33,959 bases of DNA from Spirochaetaceae bacterium (GTDB taxonomy: Bacteria; Spirochaetota; Spirochaetia; Treponematales; Breznakiellaceae). Under the pieces are notes generated by a model. The model did not search any database. It saw only the letters and a list, made by a program, of their open reading frames with translations, and was not told the origin of the DNA. The stretch's first letter is position 1; the number at the start of each line of letters is the position of its first letter. The stretch is from assembly GCA_031265635.1 (NCBI GenBank), contig JAISCK010000061.1, forward strand, positions 1 to 33,959, written 5' to 3'. A program made the translations under genes and the position numbers. Shown here in pieces: positions 1 through 8,074 of the stretch.

Positions 1-311
1 GTATGCCTATGTTTCCCTGTACATCGCCGCCAGGGGCATGGACCAAAACTTTAATTCAATATATTCACGCCCGACATTTTTGGGCATATTGCGGCTTCCC
101 GATTAGGGTGATTGTGATATAGCTGAAAAATCTTTTTTTGCAGAGTGTAGTCCGGGAAAATAATGTGATTGTGCTGGAAATATAGGGTTTCCGGTACTGT
201 CCATAATGAAGATTCTGTCTACTTAAAAGTCGGGATGTGGGTGTGGGCACTCCAAAACTGTTTCCGTTCAGCCGGTTGACGTGGTAAACACCGGTCTGCT
301 ATATTTTTGTT
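1..311. other. Upstream region with possible 3' tail of a gene
   Basis: The first ~50 bases are GC-rich and read openly in the frame starting at base 2, ending at a TAG at 104-106 (34 codons, beginning YAYVSLYIAARG). This could be the last part of a plus-strand gene that starts outside the window, but two other frames are also open for a while, so I hold it loosely. From ~55 to 265 the sequence turns AT-rich and I see no credible gene; a 61-codon minus-strand frame at 65-250 has no ribosome binding site and an uninformative composition. The last 36 bases carry the RidA promoter. Confidence 0.3.
276..305 (+). promoter_or_regulatory. Sigma70-type promoter of ridA, leaderless layout
   Basis: A TTGACG -35 box (276-281) is followed after 18 bases by a TATATT -10 box (300-305). 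The ridA ATG at 312 lies six bases after the -10 box, where transcription would be expected to start. There is no Shine-Dalgarno sequence before that ATG. The arrangement therefore predicts a leaderless mRNA. The boxes are seen directly; use of the promoter is inference. Confidence 0.5.
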
Positions 312-689
312 ATGAGCAGGATAATCGTTACTGAAAAAGCCCCGGCGGCAATAGGCCCTTATTCCCAGGCCCTGGTCAGCGGAAAACTTCTTTTTACGTC
401 GGGCCAGATACCCCTTGATCCCCGTACCGGAGAAGTTAGCGGAACCACGGTTGCCGAGCAGACCAGGCAGGTTATGAACAATCTGCGGGCCGTGCTGGAG
501 GCTGCCGGCACGTCTTTTGAACGGGTGATAAAAACCACCTGTTTTCTTGTGAACATGGATGATTTTTCGGTCTTTAACGGGATTTACGCCGAGTACTTTG
601 TCAATAAACCGGCCAGGTCCTGCGTCGCGGTAAAGGCGCTTCCCCGGAATGTACTGGTCGAGATTGAACTCGTCGCCGAAACAGACTAA
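312..689 (+). CDS. ridA: RidA family enamine/imine deaminase
   Basis: A 125-residue protein, the normal length for the RidA (YjgF/UK114) family, which hydrolyses reactive enamine/imine intermediates such as 2-aminoacrylate made by PLP enzymes in the cytoplasm. The family pocket residues are all present: Tyr17 in GPYSQ, Ser30 in FTSGQ, Arg102 and Cys104 in ARSCVAV, and Glu117 near the C-terminus in LVEIEL. The family is known to form trimers with the active sites between subunits. The start at 312 is the only one that keeps the conserved N-terminus, yet it lacks a ribosome binding site and sits six bases after a -10 box. It is convergent with the response-regulator gene, 29 bases away, with no obvious terminator between them. 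Confidence 0.95.
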   Translation: MSRIIVTEKAPAAIGPYSQALVSGKLLFTSGQIPLDPRTGEVSGTTVAEQTRQVMNNLRAVLEAAGTSFERVIKTTCFLVNMDDFSVFNGIYAEYFVNKPARSCVAVKALPRNVLVEIELVAETD

Positions 690-718
690 CGGAAATTGGG
701 CTTTTCCTTAAAGAGTCC

Positions 719-2107
719 TCAGTCATCATTTGGGCGCTTATTGTTTCTGCTTTCTTCTTCATCTTCCGCGTCCTCACCTGAAAGTTTGCGGTGCAGGGTT
801 TTGCGGCCTATGGCGAGGACTTCCGCGGCCCTGCTTTTGTTGCCTTTCTGGGCGGCCAGGGTATTCCGTATGATAATCTTCTCAGCCTCTTCCATGGTTG
901 AACCAAGGGGGATGCGTATCCAGCCGTCTTCGATATTGACCTGCAGGGTCGGGGGAAGATCCCCCAGGGTGATGATGTTTCCCTTGCACATAACCAGGGC
1001 GCTTTCTATGCAGTTGCGCAGTTCCCGCACATTGCCCGGCCAGCCATAGGCGTAGAGTCTTGACCGGGCCTTGTCGTCTATGCCGGTAACGTTCTTGCCG
1101 TTTTCTTCGGCGCATTCCCTGAGGAAGGCGCTTATAAGGAGGGGCAGGTCGTCCTTTCTTTCCCTGAGCGGCGGGACCTGTATGTTGACCACGTTGAGGC
1201 GGTAGTAAAGGTCCTCGCGAAAATTCCCTTTTTCGATATCCGCCTTGAGGTCTCTGTTGGTCGCCGCGATGATGCGCACGTCCACGTCAATGGTTTCTTC
1301 TCCCCCTACCCGCTCGAACTGCCTTTCCTGCAGCACCCTGAGGAGCTTTATCTGTATGTTCTGGTCTATATCGCCTATTTCGTCAAGAAAGAGGGTTCCC
1401 TCGTTGGCAAGCTCAAAGCGGCCTCTCTTGCGGGCGACGGCGCCGGTAAACGCGCCCTTTTCATGGCCAAAGAGTTCGCTTTCCAGGAGGCTCGCGGCCA
1501 GCGCCGCGCAATGAACCTTGACAAGGGGGCCTAGAGCCCTGGGCGAAAGTTCATGAATGGCGTTGGCCACAAGTTCCTTGCCCACTCCCGATTCTCCGGT
1601 GATGAGTATGGACGCCCTGGTCGGCGCGGCGCGGTTTATGGTATCAAAAACCCGGCGCATGGGAAGGCTTGAGCCTATCATGGCCTTAAAATGCTTTTCC
1701 CGCTCCAGCTCTTCTTCCAGGCGGTGGTGCTGTATGGCAAGTTCCCGGTTGGCGAGGGCCCGTTTGACAAGAAGCGAAAGGCGGTCAAGGTTCACGGGCT
1801 TGGTGAGAAAGTCATAGGCGCCGTTTCGCATGGCGTCTACGGCGTTCTCGACAGTACCGTGGCCGGTAAGTACGATGACAGGAACGCCGGGAGTTTCCGC
1901 CCCTATGCGGCGGAGCAGTTCTTCTCCGGAAAGGCCGGGCATTTTAAGGTCGGTGATCACAAGGTCAATGTCGCCTTTTTCAAAACGCTTCCACGCTTCC
2001 TCTCCGTCCCGGGAAGTAACCACATCATGGCCGTCCATACGCAGCGCGTCGGCCAGTCCTTCGCGTATGTTTTTTTCGTCATCGGCTACAAGCAGTCTGA
2101 AGCGCAT
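719..2107 (-). CDS. Sigma-54-dependent response regulator (NtrC/AtoC type)
   Basis: Three-domain NtrC-family activator. Counted from a TTG one codon upstream of the ATG used here, the receiver domain (about 1-120) has the acidic pair at D10-D11, phosphoacceptor D54 in VITDLKMPG and K104. The central AAA+ domain (about 142-375) has Walker A GESGVGKE (172-179), the sigma-54 contact loop GAFTGA (219-224), Walker B GTLFLDE (238-244) and GWPGNVREL (356-364). A FIS-type helix-turn-helix lies at about 409-443, followed by an acidic/basic tail. It should activate sigma-54 promoters when phosphorylated. I chose the ATG at 2107 because it overlaps the kinase stop as TGATG and follows a GGAGAGG; the TTG at 2110 is possible. 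The partner is the kinase just upstream. Treponemes have a similar pair usually annotated AtoS/AtoC, from memory; target genes cannot be read from this window. Confidence 0.94.
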   Translation of the reverse strand: MRFRLLVADDEKNIREGLADALRMDGHDVVTSRDGEEAWKRFEKGDIDLVITDLKMPGLSGEELLRRIGAETPGVPVIVLTGHGTVENAVDAMRNGAYDFLTKPVNLDRLSLLVKRALANRELAIQHHRLEEELEREKHFKAMIGSSLPMRRVFDTINRAAPTRASILITGESGVGKELVANAIHELSPRALGPLVKVHCAALAASLLESELFGHEKGAFTGAVARKRGRFELANEGTLFLDEIGDIDQNIQIKLLRVLQERQFERVGGEETIDVDVRIIAATNRDLKADIEKGNFREDLYYRLNVVNIQVPPLRERKDDLPLLISAFLRECAEENGKNVTGIDDKARSRLYAYGWPGNVRELRNCIESALVMCKGNIITLGDLPPTLQVNIEDGWIRIPLGSTMEEAEKIIIRNTLAAQKGNKSRAAEVLAIGRKTLHRKLSGEDAEDEEESRNNKRPNDD

Positions 2108-3291
2108 CAAACACCATCCTCTCCGGCCGTATCCCTGGTATAGGAAATGAGCCTGGTCGTTGTTCTGGGCAGGGGCAGCGTAATCTGGAAACTAGTCCCC
2201 TTCCCTTCTTTTGAATTTACCGTTATTTCGCCCTGGTGTTCCTTTATGATTTTGAACACCAGGGTAAGCCCCAGGCCCGAACCGCTTTCTTTAGTGGTAT
2301 AATAGGGTTCGAAAATCTTGGAAAGATTTTCCTCGGGTATCCCTACACCGGTATCGCTGATATGTATGTACACTTCGCTCTCCGACGCTTCGGTTTTTAT
2401 GGAAAGCACCCCGCCGCTGTCCATGGCGGCCATGGCGTTTTTGATAAGGTTAAGGAGGGCCTGTTTCATATAACGCTCGTCGAATTCTATTGAAGCGAGG
2501 TCCCCGGCAAGGTCAAGCCTTGTCTCGATATGGGCCGCTTCAAGCTCAAAGCGGACAAAATCCACGAGGTCCTGTATGAGGGCGTTGATGTCCCCTTCCC
2601 TGACCTCAATGTTCATGGGCCTGACCGCGAAGAGAAAATCAACAACGATATGGTTGAGCCTGTCTATTTCCTCGTTCACCACGCTGAGGTACTTGTCGAG
2701 AACACCCCTCTGGTTCCGGGGAAGTTTTTTGATGGCTTTCTGGATGAGCTGTATATGAATCGATATTGAACCGAGGGGGTTTTTTATTTCATGGGCGACT
2801 CCCGCGGCAAGGGTGGTAAGGCTCGCCAGATTTTCCGCCCTGCGGAGCCGGGCTTCCCGCGTTTTGCGTTCAGTGATTTCCTGCACATGAACCAGCGAAC
2901 CGGTAACATGGCCGTCCTTGACCAGGGGAAGCACGCTGACGCTCAAAAGGCGGCGTATGCCTTTTATCTCGACAGTAAATTCCCTGTCCAGGGCCTTGTC
3001 GCCGTTTCGCAGGGTATGCTCAAGGAATTCGGCTATTGTATCGTCCCGGACAGAGGCCCATACAGGCTGGCCTCCGGGCTCATAGGCGCCTATGGGCAGG
3101 TAATGTTCGGCGTATTTATTGGTCAGGATGAGGTTGTGGTTCTGGTCGCAGACAAGGACCCCTTCGGTAAGGGAATTCATCACGGTTTCGAGCCGGTCTA
3201 TTTCTCCGGCGGACTGGATGAGCAGTTCTTCAACCTGGTCCCTGGTAAGTTTGGCAAGTTTTTTCAGCGCCCGCTCAATAAAATACCGCAT
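2107..3291 (-). CDS. Soluble PAS-domain sensor histidine kinase
   Basis: A 394-residue kinase with no membrane segment, so it probably senses a cytoplasmic signal. Order: basic N-terminus and helix (1-35), a PAS-like domain (about 36-140), the dimerisation/phosphotransfer helix with H167 in GVAHEIKNPLG, then the ATPase domain with the N box (Q277-N285), the G1 box DTGVGIPE (313-320) and the G2 box GSGLGL (337-342). This is the NtrB/AtoS layout expected to partner a sigma-54 activator, which is encoded directly downstream with a one-base TGATG overlap, so the two are almost certainly a translationally coupled pair. The start ATG follows GAGG four bases away, and that site touches the holB stop codon six bases upstream, which ties the pair to the holB-cvpA-murG transcript. 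Confidence 0.93.
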   Translation of the reverse strand: MRYFIERALKKLAKLTRDQVEELLIQSAGEIDRLETVMNSLTEGVLVCDQNHNLILTNKYAEHYLPIGAYEPGGQPVWASVRDDTIAEFLEHTLRNGDKALDREFTVEIKGIRRLLSVSVLPLVKDGHVTGSLVHVQEITERKTREARLRRAENLASLTTLAAGVAHEIKNPLGSISIHIQLIQKAIKKLPRNQRGVLDKYLSVVNEEIDRLNHIVVDFLFAVRPMNIEVREGDINALIQDLVDFVRFELEAAHIETRLDLAGDLASIEFDERYMKQALLNLIKNAMAAMDSGGVLSIKTEASESEVYIHISDTGVGIPEENLSKIFEPYYTTKESGSGLGLTLVFKIIKEHQGEITVNSKEGKGTSFQITLPLPRTTTRLISYTRDTAGEDGV

Positions 3292-3297
3292 ATATCC

Positions 3298-4632
3298 TCA
3301 CTGCCCGCCTGAACGCAGGACGGGCCCCGGGGGAAACACCGGGCAGGAGACGAGCCCCTCTTTTAATTCCACAAAGAGCCGTTCCAGCGCCAGGGAAGGA
3401 TTCTGGTTATACACCATGTGGGCGTTTCCCGCGTCGCTGATTCTTTTTAAGGCATACTCGCGGAACACAAGAGCCTCGGGTCCGCCGTCCCTAAGCGCGC
3501 CTGAAATAAGGAACAAAAGCCGGGCAAGAAAACGGCCAAAAAGGCCCCGTACCTTGAACCTGCCGGCACGTTTCATGAGTTCGCCGATAAGCTCTCCCAT
3601 GTCAACGGGACGGCCAAGCCCGCCCTCTTCGGCCAGGGGGCTTGCGTATTTTCCCAGGGCCAGCAGCACCGGGGAAACGCCGTCCCGTTCCCGCCGGGAG
3701 GAAAAAGCCCCGGCCGCGAAGGACGCGGCGAACCACGCCGCCAGGGGAAGGAGTTCTTCTTCGGAAGGGGGAATAAAGGCGTTAAGGTAGTCCGTGAGCG
3801 TTCCCGGCAATACGCCGTCTTTGTCCCTGAATACCCTGCGCAGCACTTCTTCTTCCACGGCCTTTTCGCGCCGGACAAAACGGTACACCCTGAGCCGCGA
3901 GCGTATGGTGGGGAGCAGGTCTCCCTCGCGCACCGCGCAGAGTACGATGACAAGGTAGGGCGGCGGTTCTTCAAGAATTTTAAGCAGTGAATTTCTGGCC
4001 CCTTCCTGCATGCGGTCGGCGTTCTCGATGATGAGAATTTTTCTTTTGCCTCCGGGCGCGAGACGGCTCCAGTAAGCGGCCCGCCGTATCAGGTCAACAG
4101 GTATGCGTCCGCTGACGCCTTCGGCTTCAAGATCAACGGCAAGGGAAAGCACGGTATCGGCAAGGACCAAAAGCGCCCCGTCTTCAGGCGACCGGGAGAA
4201 ATCCTCAAGTTTTTCGTCCAGGTCAAGAAGGACGCCGTTAATTTTTTTCAGCTTGGAGTCCCCTTCCCAGAGTACGGGGGAAAAACGGAGAAGGAGCTTC
4301 CGCACGGCCCGTATGAACAGAAGCCGCGTTGAACTGTTGGCGCGGTCCTTTGCGAGGCTGTGCCTGCACGCGGCGATTTCAGCCGAGAAGGGTTTGGAAC
4401 CCAGGACCAGCATGTCCTGGCTGCCGAGATGGCGGTGGGAAGCGCAGGAAGGGCAGAGGCAGTTCCAGCTTCCGTTTTCGCTGCAGGAAAGGACGCGGCC
4501 AAGTTCCAGGGCGGCGCTGCCCTTTCCCGACGCCTCGGGCCCGGCAAAAAGTATTGAAGGGGCGAGTTTTTCCCCTTCAATATCCCGGATAAGCTGGTTT
4601 GTTATCTCCTGGCCAAGTATGTTCTCAAACAT
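3298..4632 (-). CDS. holB: DNA polymerase III delta' subunit-like clamp-loader protein
   Basis: A 444-residue AAA+ clamp-loader subunit. The start MFENILGQE is typical of HolB/DnaX proteins. The P-loop GPEASGKG (31-38) ends in Gly where Ser/Thr binds ATP in active members, matching the degenerate P-loop known for delta'. A four-cysteine zinc module follows (C50, C58, C60, C63). The later RNSLLKILEEPP stretch and the IRSRL sensor-1 segment, where the family often has SRC, are clear. It is longer than the E. coli protein (334 residues, from memory), largely because of an inserted helical, charged region at about 100-185. Its role would be loading the sliding clamp with DnaX and HolA. It lies 11 bases after cvpA and 6 before the kinase, in one run. 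Confidence 0.88.
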   Translation of the reverse strand: MFENILGQEITNQLIRDIEGEKLAPSILFAGPEASGKGSAALELGRVLSCSENGSWNCLCPSCASHRHLGSQDMLVLGSKPFSAEIAACRHSLAKDRANSSTRLLFIRAVRKLLLRFSPVLWEGDSKLKKINGVLLDLDEKLEDFSRSPEDGALLVLADTVLSLAVDLEAEGVSGRIPVDLIRRAAYWSRLAPGGKRKILIIENADRMQEGARNSLLKILEEPPPYLVIVLCAVREGDLLPTIRSRLRVYRFVRREKAVEEEVLRRVFRDKDGVLPGTLTDYLNAFIPPSEEELLPLAAWFAASFAAGAFSSRRERDGVSPVLLALGKYASPLAEEGGLGRPVDMGELIGELMKRAGRFKVRGLFGRFLARLLFLISGALRDGGPEALVFREYALKRISDAGNAHMVYNQNPSLALERLFVELKEGLVSCPVFPPGPVLRSGGQ

Positions 4633-4643
4633 CGTTTCCCCGC

Positions 4644-5126
4644 TCAGGCCGCTCGGCGCATCAGGAATTCCCTGAAAGCGCCGATAAGCGGAATGAGGTG
4701 CCTGGCGAAAAAACTGCTTTCCAGCAGTTCGCCGGTCCTAAAAACAGGCTGGACATATATAATAAAAATCAAAATTGAAATAACGGCAAAACCTTCAACA
4801 AAACCGAAAATAAAACCCAAAAGCCGGTCCAGCCAGACAAGGCTGATGCGTATGATTATATCCCTGAGCATATATTCGACTATCTTAACCAGTATGAAGA
4901 TGAGTACGAAGATGCCCACAAAGGAAAGTATTTCGGGAATGAAACGCATGGCAAGGGAATTCCTTACAAAGGCGGCTCCGCCCCGGTAGAGAAAAAAAGC
5001 GCCGGTAATGCTGAGAAGCAGGGCGGCCATGGACATCACTTCCTCTATGAGTCCCCGCAGGGTACAGCGTATGATGATGATGGCAAGGAGGCCGGCAAAA
5101 ATAAAATCCAGAACCGTAAAACTCAT
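4644..5126 (-). CDS. cvpA: CvpA family inner-membrane protein
   Basis: A 160-residue membrane protein with four hydrophobic segments (about 5-20, 30-46, 66-84 and 103-125), the layout of the CvpA/colicin V production family. Typical sequence marks are the short N-terminal helix, RGLIEEVMSM after the first segment, and DRLLGFIFGFVEGF, which matches the family's conserved D-x-x-x-G-x-x-x-G pattern. The function of the family is not well defined; envelope stress and virulence roles are reported. The ATG at 5126 overlaps the murG stop as ATGA, so it is likely translated by coupling. A longer reading frame extends upstream in this frame, but it only overlaps murG and has no family character. Confidence 0.88.
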   Translation of the reverse strand: MSFTVLDFIFAGLLAIIIIRCTLRGLIEEVMSMAALLLSITGAFFLYRGGAAFVRNSLAMRFIPEILSFVGIFVLIFILVKIVEYMLRDIIIRISLVWLDRLLGFIFGFVEGFAVISILIFIIYVQPVFRTGELLESSFFARHLIPLIGAFREFLMRRAA

Positions 5127-6214
5127 GACGCGCTCCCGCCTATGGAATGTACCATGGTTTCGGCGATACAAGAGGCCGCGCTGGTCCTGCCCGTTTCCTC
5201 GGAACAGGCGGCCATGGCGGCCAGCTTTCCGGCGTCGTCCGCGAGGGCGAGTACGCGGGAAAGGCCCTGCCCGTTCCGCAGCTCTTCGGGAGAAAGAACT
5301 ATGGCGGCGCCGGCCTTTCTGAACACTTCGGCGTTTTCCACCTGATCGCCCCTGGTTCCCCTTCCCCGCAAGGGTATGAGAACCATGGGCCTGCCCAGGA
5401 CAGCGCATTCCCAGAGAGTGCCCGCGCCGCTCCTGCCGAGGACCAGGTCTGACGCGGCAAGCACATGGGGCATTTCCCGGTTAAGGTACTGGCAGGGCCT
5501 GTAGCTTTCCGTAGCGGCCGGGGCCTCCCATTTGTTTCCCGTCTGATGCACCACGGTAAAACGGGACACAAGGCCGGGCAGCCACGCGGCGACCAGTTCG
5601 TTGATTTCCAGGGCGCCCTGGCTTCCCCCAAGAACAAGCAGTACGGGCTTTTTGTTTGCGAGGCCGAGAAAGGCCCGCCCTGTTTCCCGGTCGGCCTTGA
5701 AAAAGGCCCCGCGCACGGGATTGCCCGATACTTTTACCCGGGAGGCGTATTTTCCAAGGCGGCGCGCGGTTTCGCCGTAGGCGGTAAAAATTACCCTGGC
5801 AAAGCGGGCGTTTATCCGTGTCGCCAGTCCCGGACTCAGATCCGACTCGTGGGTAAAGACCGGAATCCCCAGGGACCGGGCAGCGGCGCAGGGAGCCACG
5901 CTCACAAAACCGCCCTTGGAAAAGAGCGCCGAGGGCCTTTCTTTTTTTAATATACGGCGGGAGGCAAAAAAGCCCGCAAGAACCCTGAACATGTCGGGAA
6001 CGTTTTTAAGGGTAACATAGCGGCGGAGTTTTCCGGCTGGAACGCCGTAAAAGGAAATGCCCGCTTCCTCAACAATGGACCTGTCCATGCCGTTACGGGA
6101 ACCTATCCAAAAGACCGTCATCCCGGAATCCGCGGTTTTAAGGGCCTCGGCCACGGCTATACCGGGATAGATATGTCCTCCGGTTCCCCCTCCGGTCAGG
6201 GCTATTTTAAGCAT
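5123..6214 (-). CDS. murG: UDP-GlcNAc:lipid I N-acetylglucosaminyltransferase
   Basis: MurG makes lipid II from lipid I on the inner face of the cytoplasmic membrane. The 363 residues show the GT-B fold signatures: the GGTGGH loop at 9-14 with IYP following, SKGGFVSVAP (99-108), HESDLSPG (122-129) and the C-terminal domain loop GGSQGA (196-201), with the UDP-sugar region GAGTLWE further on. One difference from the usual family text is ESD at 123-125, where many MurGs have EQN. The ATG at 6214 is the natural start because it begins the first beta strand. It overlaps cvpA by four bases and follows the cyclase gene by 35, so one transcript is likely. The other peptidoglycan precursor genes are not next to it. 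Confidence 0.96.
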   Translation of the reverse strand: MLKIALTGGGTGGHIYPGIAVAEALKTADSGMTVFWIGSRNGMDRSIVEEAGISFYGVPAGKLRRYVTLKNVPDMFRVLAGFFASRRILKKERPSALFSKGGFVSVAPCAAARSLGIPVFTHESDLSPGLATRINARFARVIFTAYGETARRLGKYASRVKVSGNPVRGAFFKADRETGRAFLGLANKKPVLLVLGGSQGALEINELVAAWLPGLVSRFTVVHQTGNKWEAPAATESYRPCQYLNREMPHVLAASDLVLGRSGAGTLWECAVLGRPMVLIPLRGRGTRGDQVENAEVFRKAGAAIVLSPEELRNGQGLSRVLALADDAGKLAAMAACSEETGRTSAASCIAETMVHSIGGSAS

Positions 6215-6249
6215 GCGTATACAATACAGGATTTTTCTGTTTTCCGCAA

Positions 6250-7908
6250 TTATAGGGAATTCACCCTGCCGGGACCGGCCGGGTCATCCAGTTTGGCCAT
6301 ACACTGGCCCATATAGGCAAGGGTGGCGCCGTCTTCCGGGAGAAGTTCCAGGACCTTGCGGAAGTTCAGCAGGGCTTCCGAGTATTTCTTTTTTCTGAAA
6401 CTCATCATCCCTTCCTCAAAGAAGCGGTTCGCCTTCATCTTGAGTTCAAGGATGTCGGGAGTTACGGCGTCGAGTATTTCGTAGAAAGGTATGGGCGTAC
6501 TCTTGCCCCGCAGCTTTACCGCGCCGAGATAGCGGTACATATACGCGCCCGGATTTTCAAGCTGCTTAAAGGTATCTCCGGAAATAACCAGCGATACATT
6601 GTAGGCCTTGCACATGCCCTCGATGCGGCTCGCCAGGTTTACCGCGTCGGAAATAACCGTACTCTGCATGCGGTCCTCGACGCCCACAACGCCTATCATA
6701 AGGGGGCCCGTATGTATGCCTATGCCCATGGAAAGGGGCCTGTAGCCCATATTTGCCCGGTGGCCGTTGTATTCAAGTATCTTTTTCTGAATCTCTATGG
6801 CCGAGCGCACGGCCTGGTCCGCGCCGTTGTTCTGGGGAAAGAGGGCCATGATGGCGTCGCCTATGTACTTGTCCACAAAGCCCCCGTTCGCGCTGATAAT
6901 GGGAACAATGCGGGAAAGATAGGAATTGATGAATTTGAAACTCTCCTCGGTGGAGAGGTTTTCCATCAGGGCTGAAAACTGCCTGATGTCGGAAAAGAAA
7001 ATGGTCATCTCTTTTTCAACATGGTCCCCCAGTTTAAGGTCGGCGACGGAGACACGGTTCAATATTTTAAGAAAGGCCTGGGGTACAAAGGGACTGTACT
7101 CATCGGAATCCTCAGGGGTGATTTTCTTTTCCTTGTCGTCAAAATCCAGGGGCATTTCAATCGCGTCTTCGGCAAGGGGCGCGGCAAGAGGCTCGGCGGG
7201 GGAAAACGCGGCGTCAGGCGCGGCGTCAGGTACCGCGTCAGGCACGGCGTCCGGCTTCTGGTTGTAAGAACCTTTAAGGTCAAGGCAGTTCCACAGAAAC
7301 CATGACATGGTCCAGAACAGGACGCCTAAAAGGGTATAGCCTGAAAGAAGGGAAAGGCCGGTAAAGAATATACATACCGAAAGATAGATATAGCTTGGCC
7401 CCGGTTTTTTCCGCCCTCCCCTGTACCGGTACTGGCGAAACAGGGCAAGGAAAAGTTCGCAGCCAAGGGCCGCCGCGGCAAAGCCGTTGACCGGCCTCCC
7501 GGAAAGCAGGACCGCCGGAAAGGGAACGATGCTTAAAAAAACAAGAAGCGCGTTTTCTTTCCGCGAGGCTCCCCTCCCCCCGAGATGCCAGGAAAGCAGG
7601 TTAAATGAACAAAGAAAAAACAGAAACAGGCCGGTAAAACAAAATAGGGAACCCAGGCCGGTAAAGCCAAAAAAGGCGGCAAAAAAACCAAGGACCGCGA
7701 CAAACTGGGCGGCCGCGCTGATAATCCTCAGCCGGCCGGCGGCCTTTCCGGCAGCGGGCCGGGAGGAAATTCCCCGGCGGAACAGGCAGGCGGCGGAAAG
7801 CAGCAGCAGCCCGGCAAGGCAGCCCAGGAAAAAAGTACGGGCCCCTTCAACATTTATATCCGCGGCGCGGGAAATCCAGGCAATAGTATAGATCCCTTGG
7901 TTTTTCAT
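6250..7908 (-). CDS. Membrane-bound class III adenylate cyclase
   Basis: A 552-residue cyclase that should convert ATP to cyclic AMP. The first ~205 residues carry about six hydrophobic segments. A low-complexity linker (about 219-250) contains PDA repeats. The catalytic domain (about 298-470) has metal-binding D307 in FFSDIRQFS and D351 in YIGDAIMALF, purine-reading K347 and T417 (a Lys/Thr pair typical of adenylate rather than guanylate cyclases), and N424/R428 in DAVNLASR for transition-state contacts. The C-terminus (about 500-545) looks like a TPR helix pair. Residue roles are from family knowledge. The start ATG follows GAGG two bases away. It is the first gene of the minus-strand run and diverges from the MalT-like regulator at 8075. 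What the membrane part senses is not visible. Confidence 0.92.
   Translation of the reverse strand: MKNQGIYTIAWISRAADINVEGARTFFLGCLAGLLLLSAACLFRRGISSRPAAGKAAGRLRIISAAAQFVAVLGFFAAFFGFTGLGSLFCFTGLFLFFLCSFNLLSWHLGGRGASRKENALLVFLSIVPFPAVLLSGRPVNGFAAAALGCELFLALFRQYRYRGGRKKPGPSYIYLSVCIFFTGLSLLSGYTLLGVLFWTMSWFLWNCLDLKGSYNQKPDAVPDAVPDAAPDAAFSPAEPLAAPLAEDAIEMPLDFDDKEKKITPEDSDEYSPFVPQAFLKILNRVSVADLKLGDHVEKEMTIFFSDIRQFSALMENLSTEESFKFINSYLSRIVPIISANGGFVDKYIGDAIMALFPQNNGADQAVRSAIEIQKKILEYNGHRANMGYRPLSMGIGIHTGPLMIGVVGVEDRMQSTVISDAVNLASRIEGMCKAYNVSLVISGDTFKQLENPGAYMYRYLGAVKLRGKSTPIPFYEILDAVTPDILELKMKANRFFEEGMMSFRKKKYSEALLNFRKVLELLPEDGATLAYMGQCMAKLDDPAGPGRVNSL
7211..7255. repeat. 12-bp tandem repeat inside the cyclase linker
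   Basis: Nearly four copies of a 12-bp unit with core GCGTCAGG lie head to tail (7211, 7223, 7235, 7247, the last partial). On the minus strand they encode four PDA(V/A) units at residues 219-234 of the cyclase. Units of 12 bp keep frame, so copy number could change linker length between strains without breaking the protein. Confidence 0.8.
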
Positions 7909-8074
7909 ATCCTCGATTGAAATACTATATGAAAATAATTAAAAATTGAAGGGTAAAAAACCGATTTATGCTCTTTTAATGATTTTTTTCGTGAATTTAC
8001 CCTGATATGAGGGGATTTTTTCCATGCTTTTCCACTACTATGTTTCCTAATAATTTCGCGGACGGGGATAGTAT
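7909..8074. promoter_or_regulatory. AT-rich divergent intergenic region
   Basis: 166 AT-rich bases separate the cyclase (minus) from the MalT-like regulator (plus), so both promoters should lie here. A 7-bp inverted pair, GGGTAAA near 7951 and TTTACCC near 8006, is visible. On the minus strand a TATAGT-like -10 candidate lies close to the cyclase start, without a good -35. On the plus strand TAATAAT (8048-8054) could be a -10 for the regulator. None of the boxes is strong; an activator-dependent promoter is possible. Confidence 0.35.

Noticed and set aside
65-250. 61-codon minus-strand frame in the first intergenic region
   Set aside because: No ribosome binding site, AT-rich random-looking composition, no family resemblance.
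1691-2143. 150-codon plus-strand frame opposite the response regulator
   Set aside because: Shadow of the receiver/AAA+ coding sequence on the other strand; no independent start signals.
5127-5408. N-terminal extension of the cvpA frame
   Set aside because: It overlaps murG in another frame, is Arg-rich and unlike CvpA. The ATG at 5126 with its ATGA overlap is the natural start.
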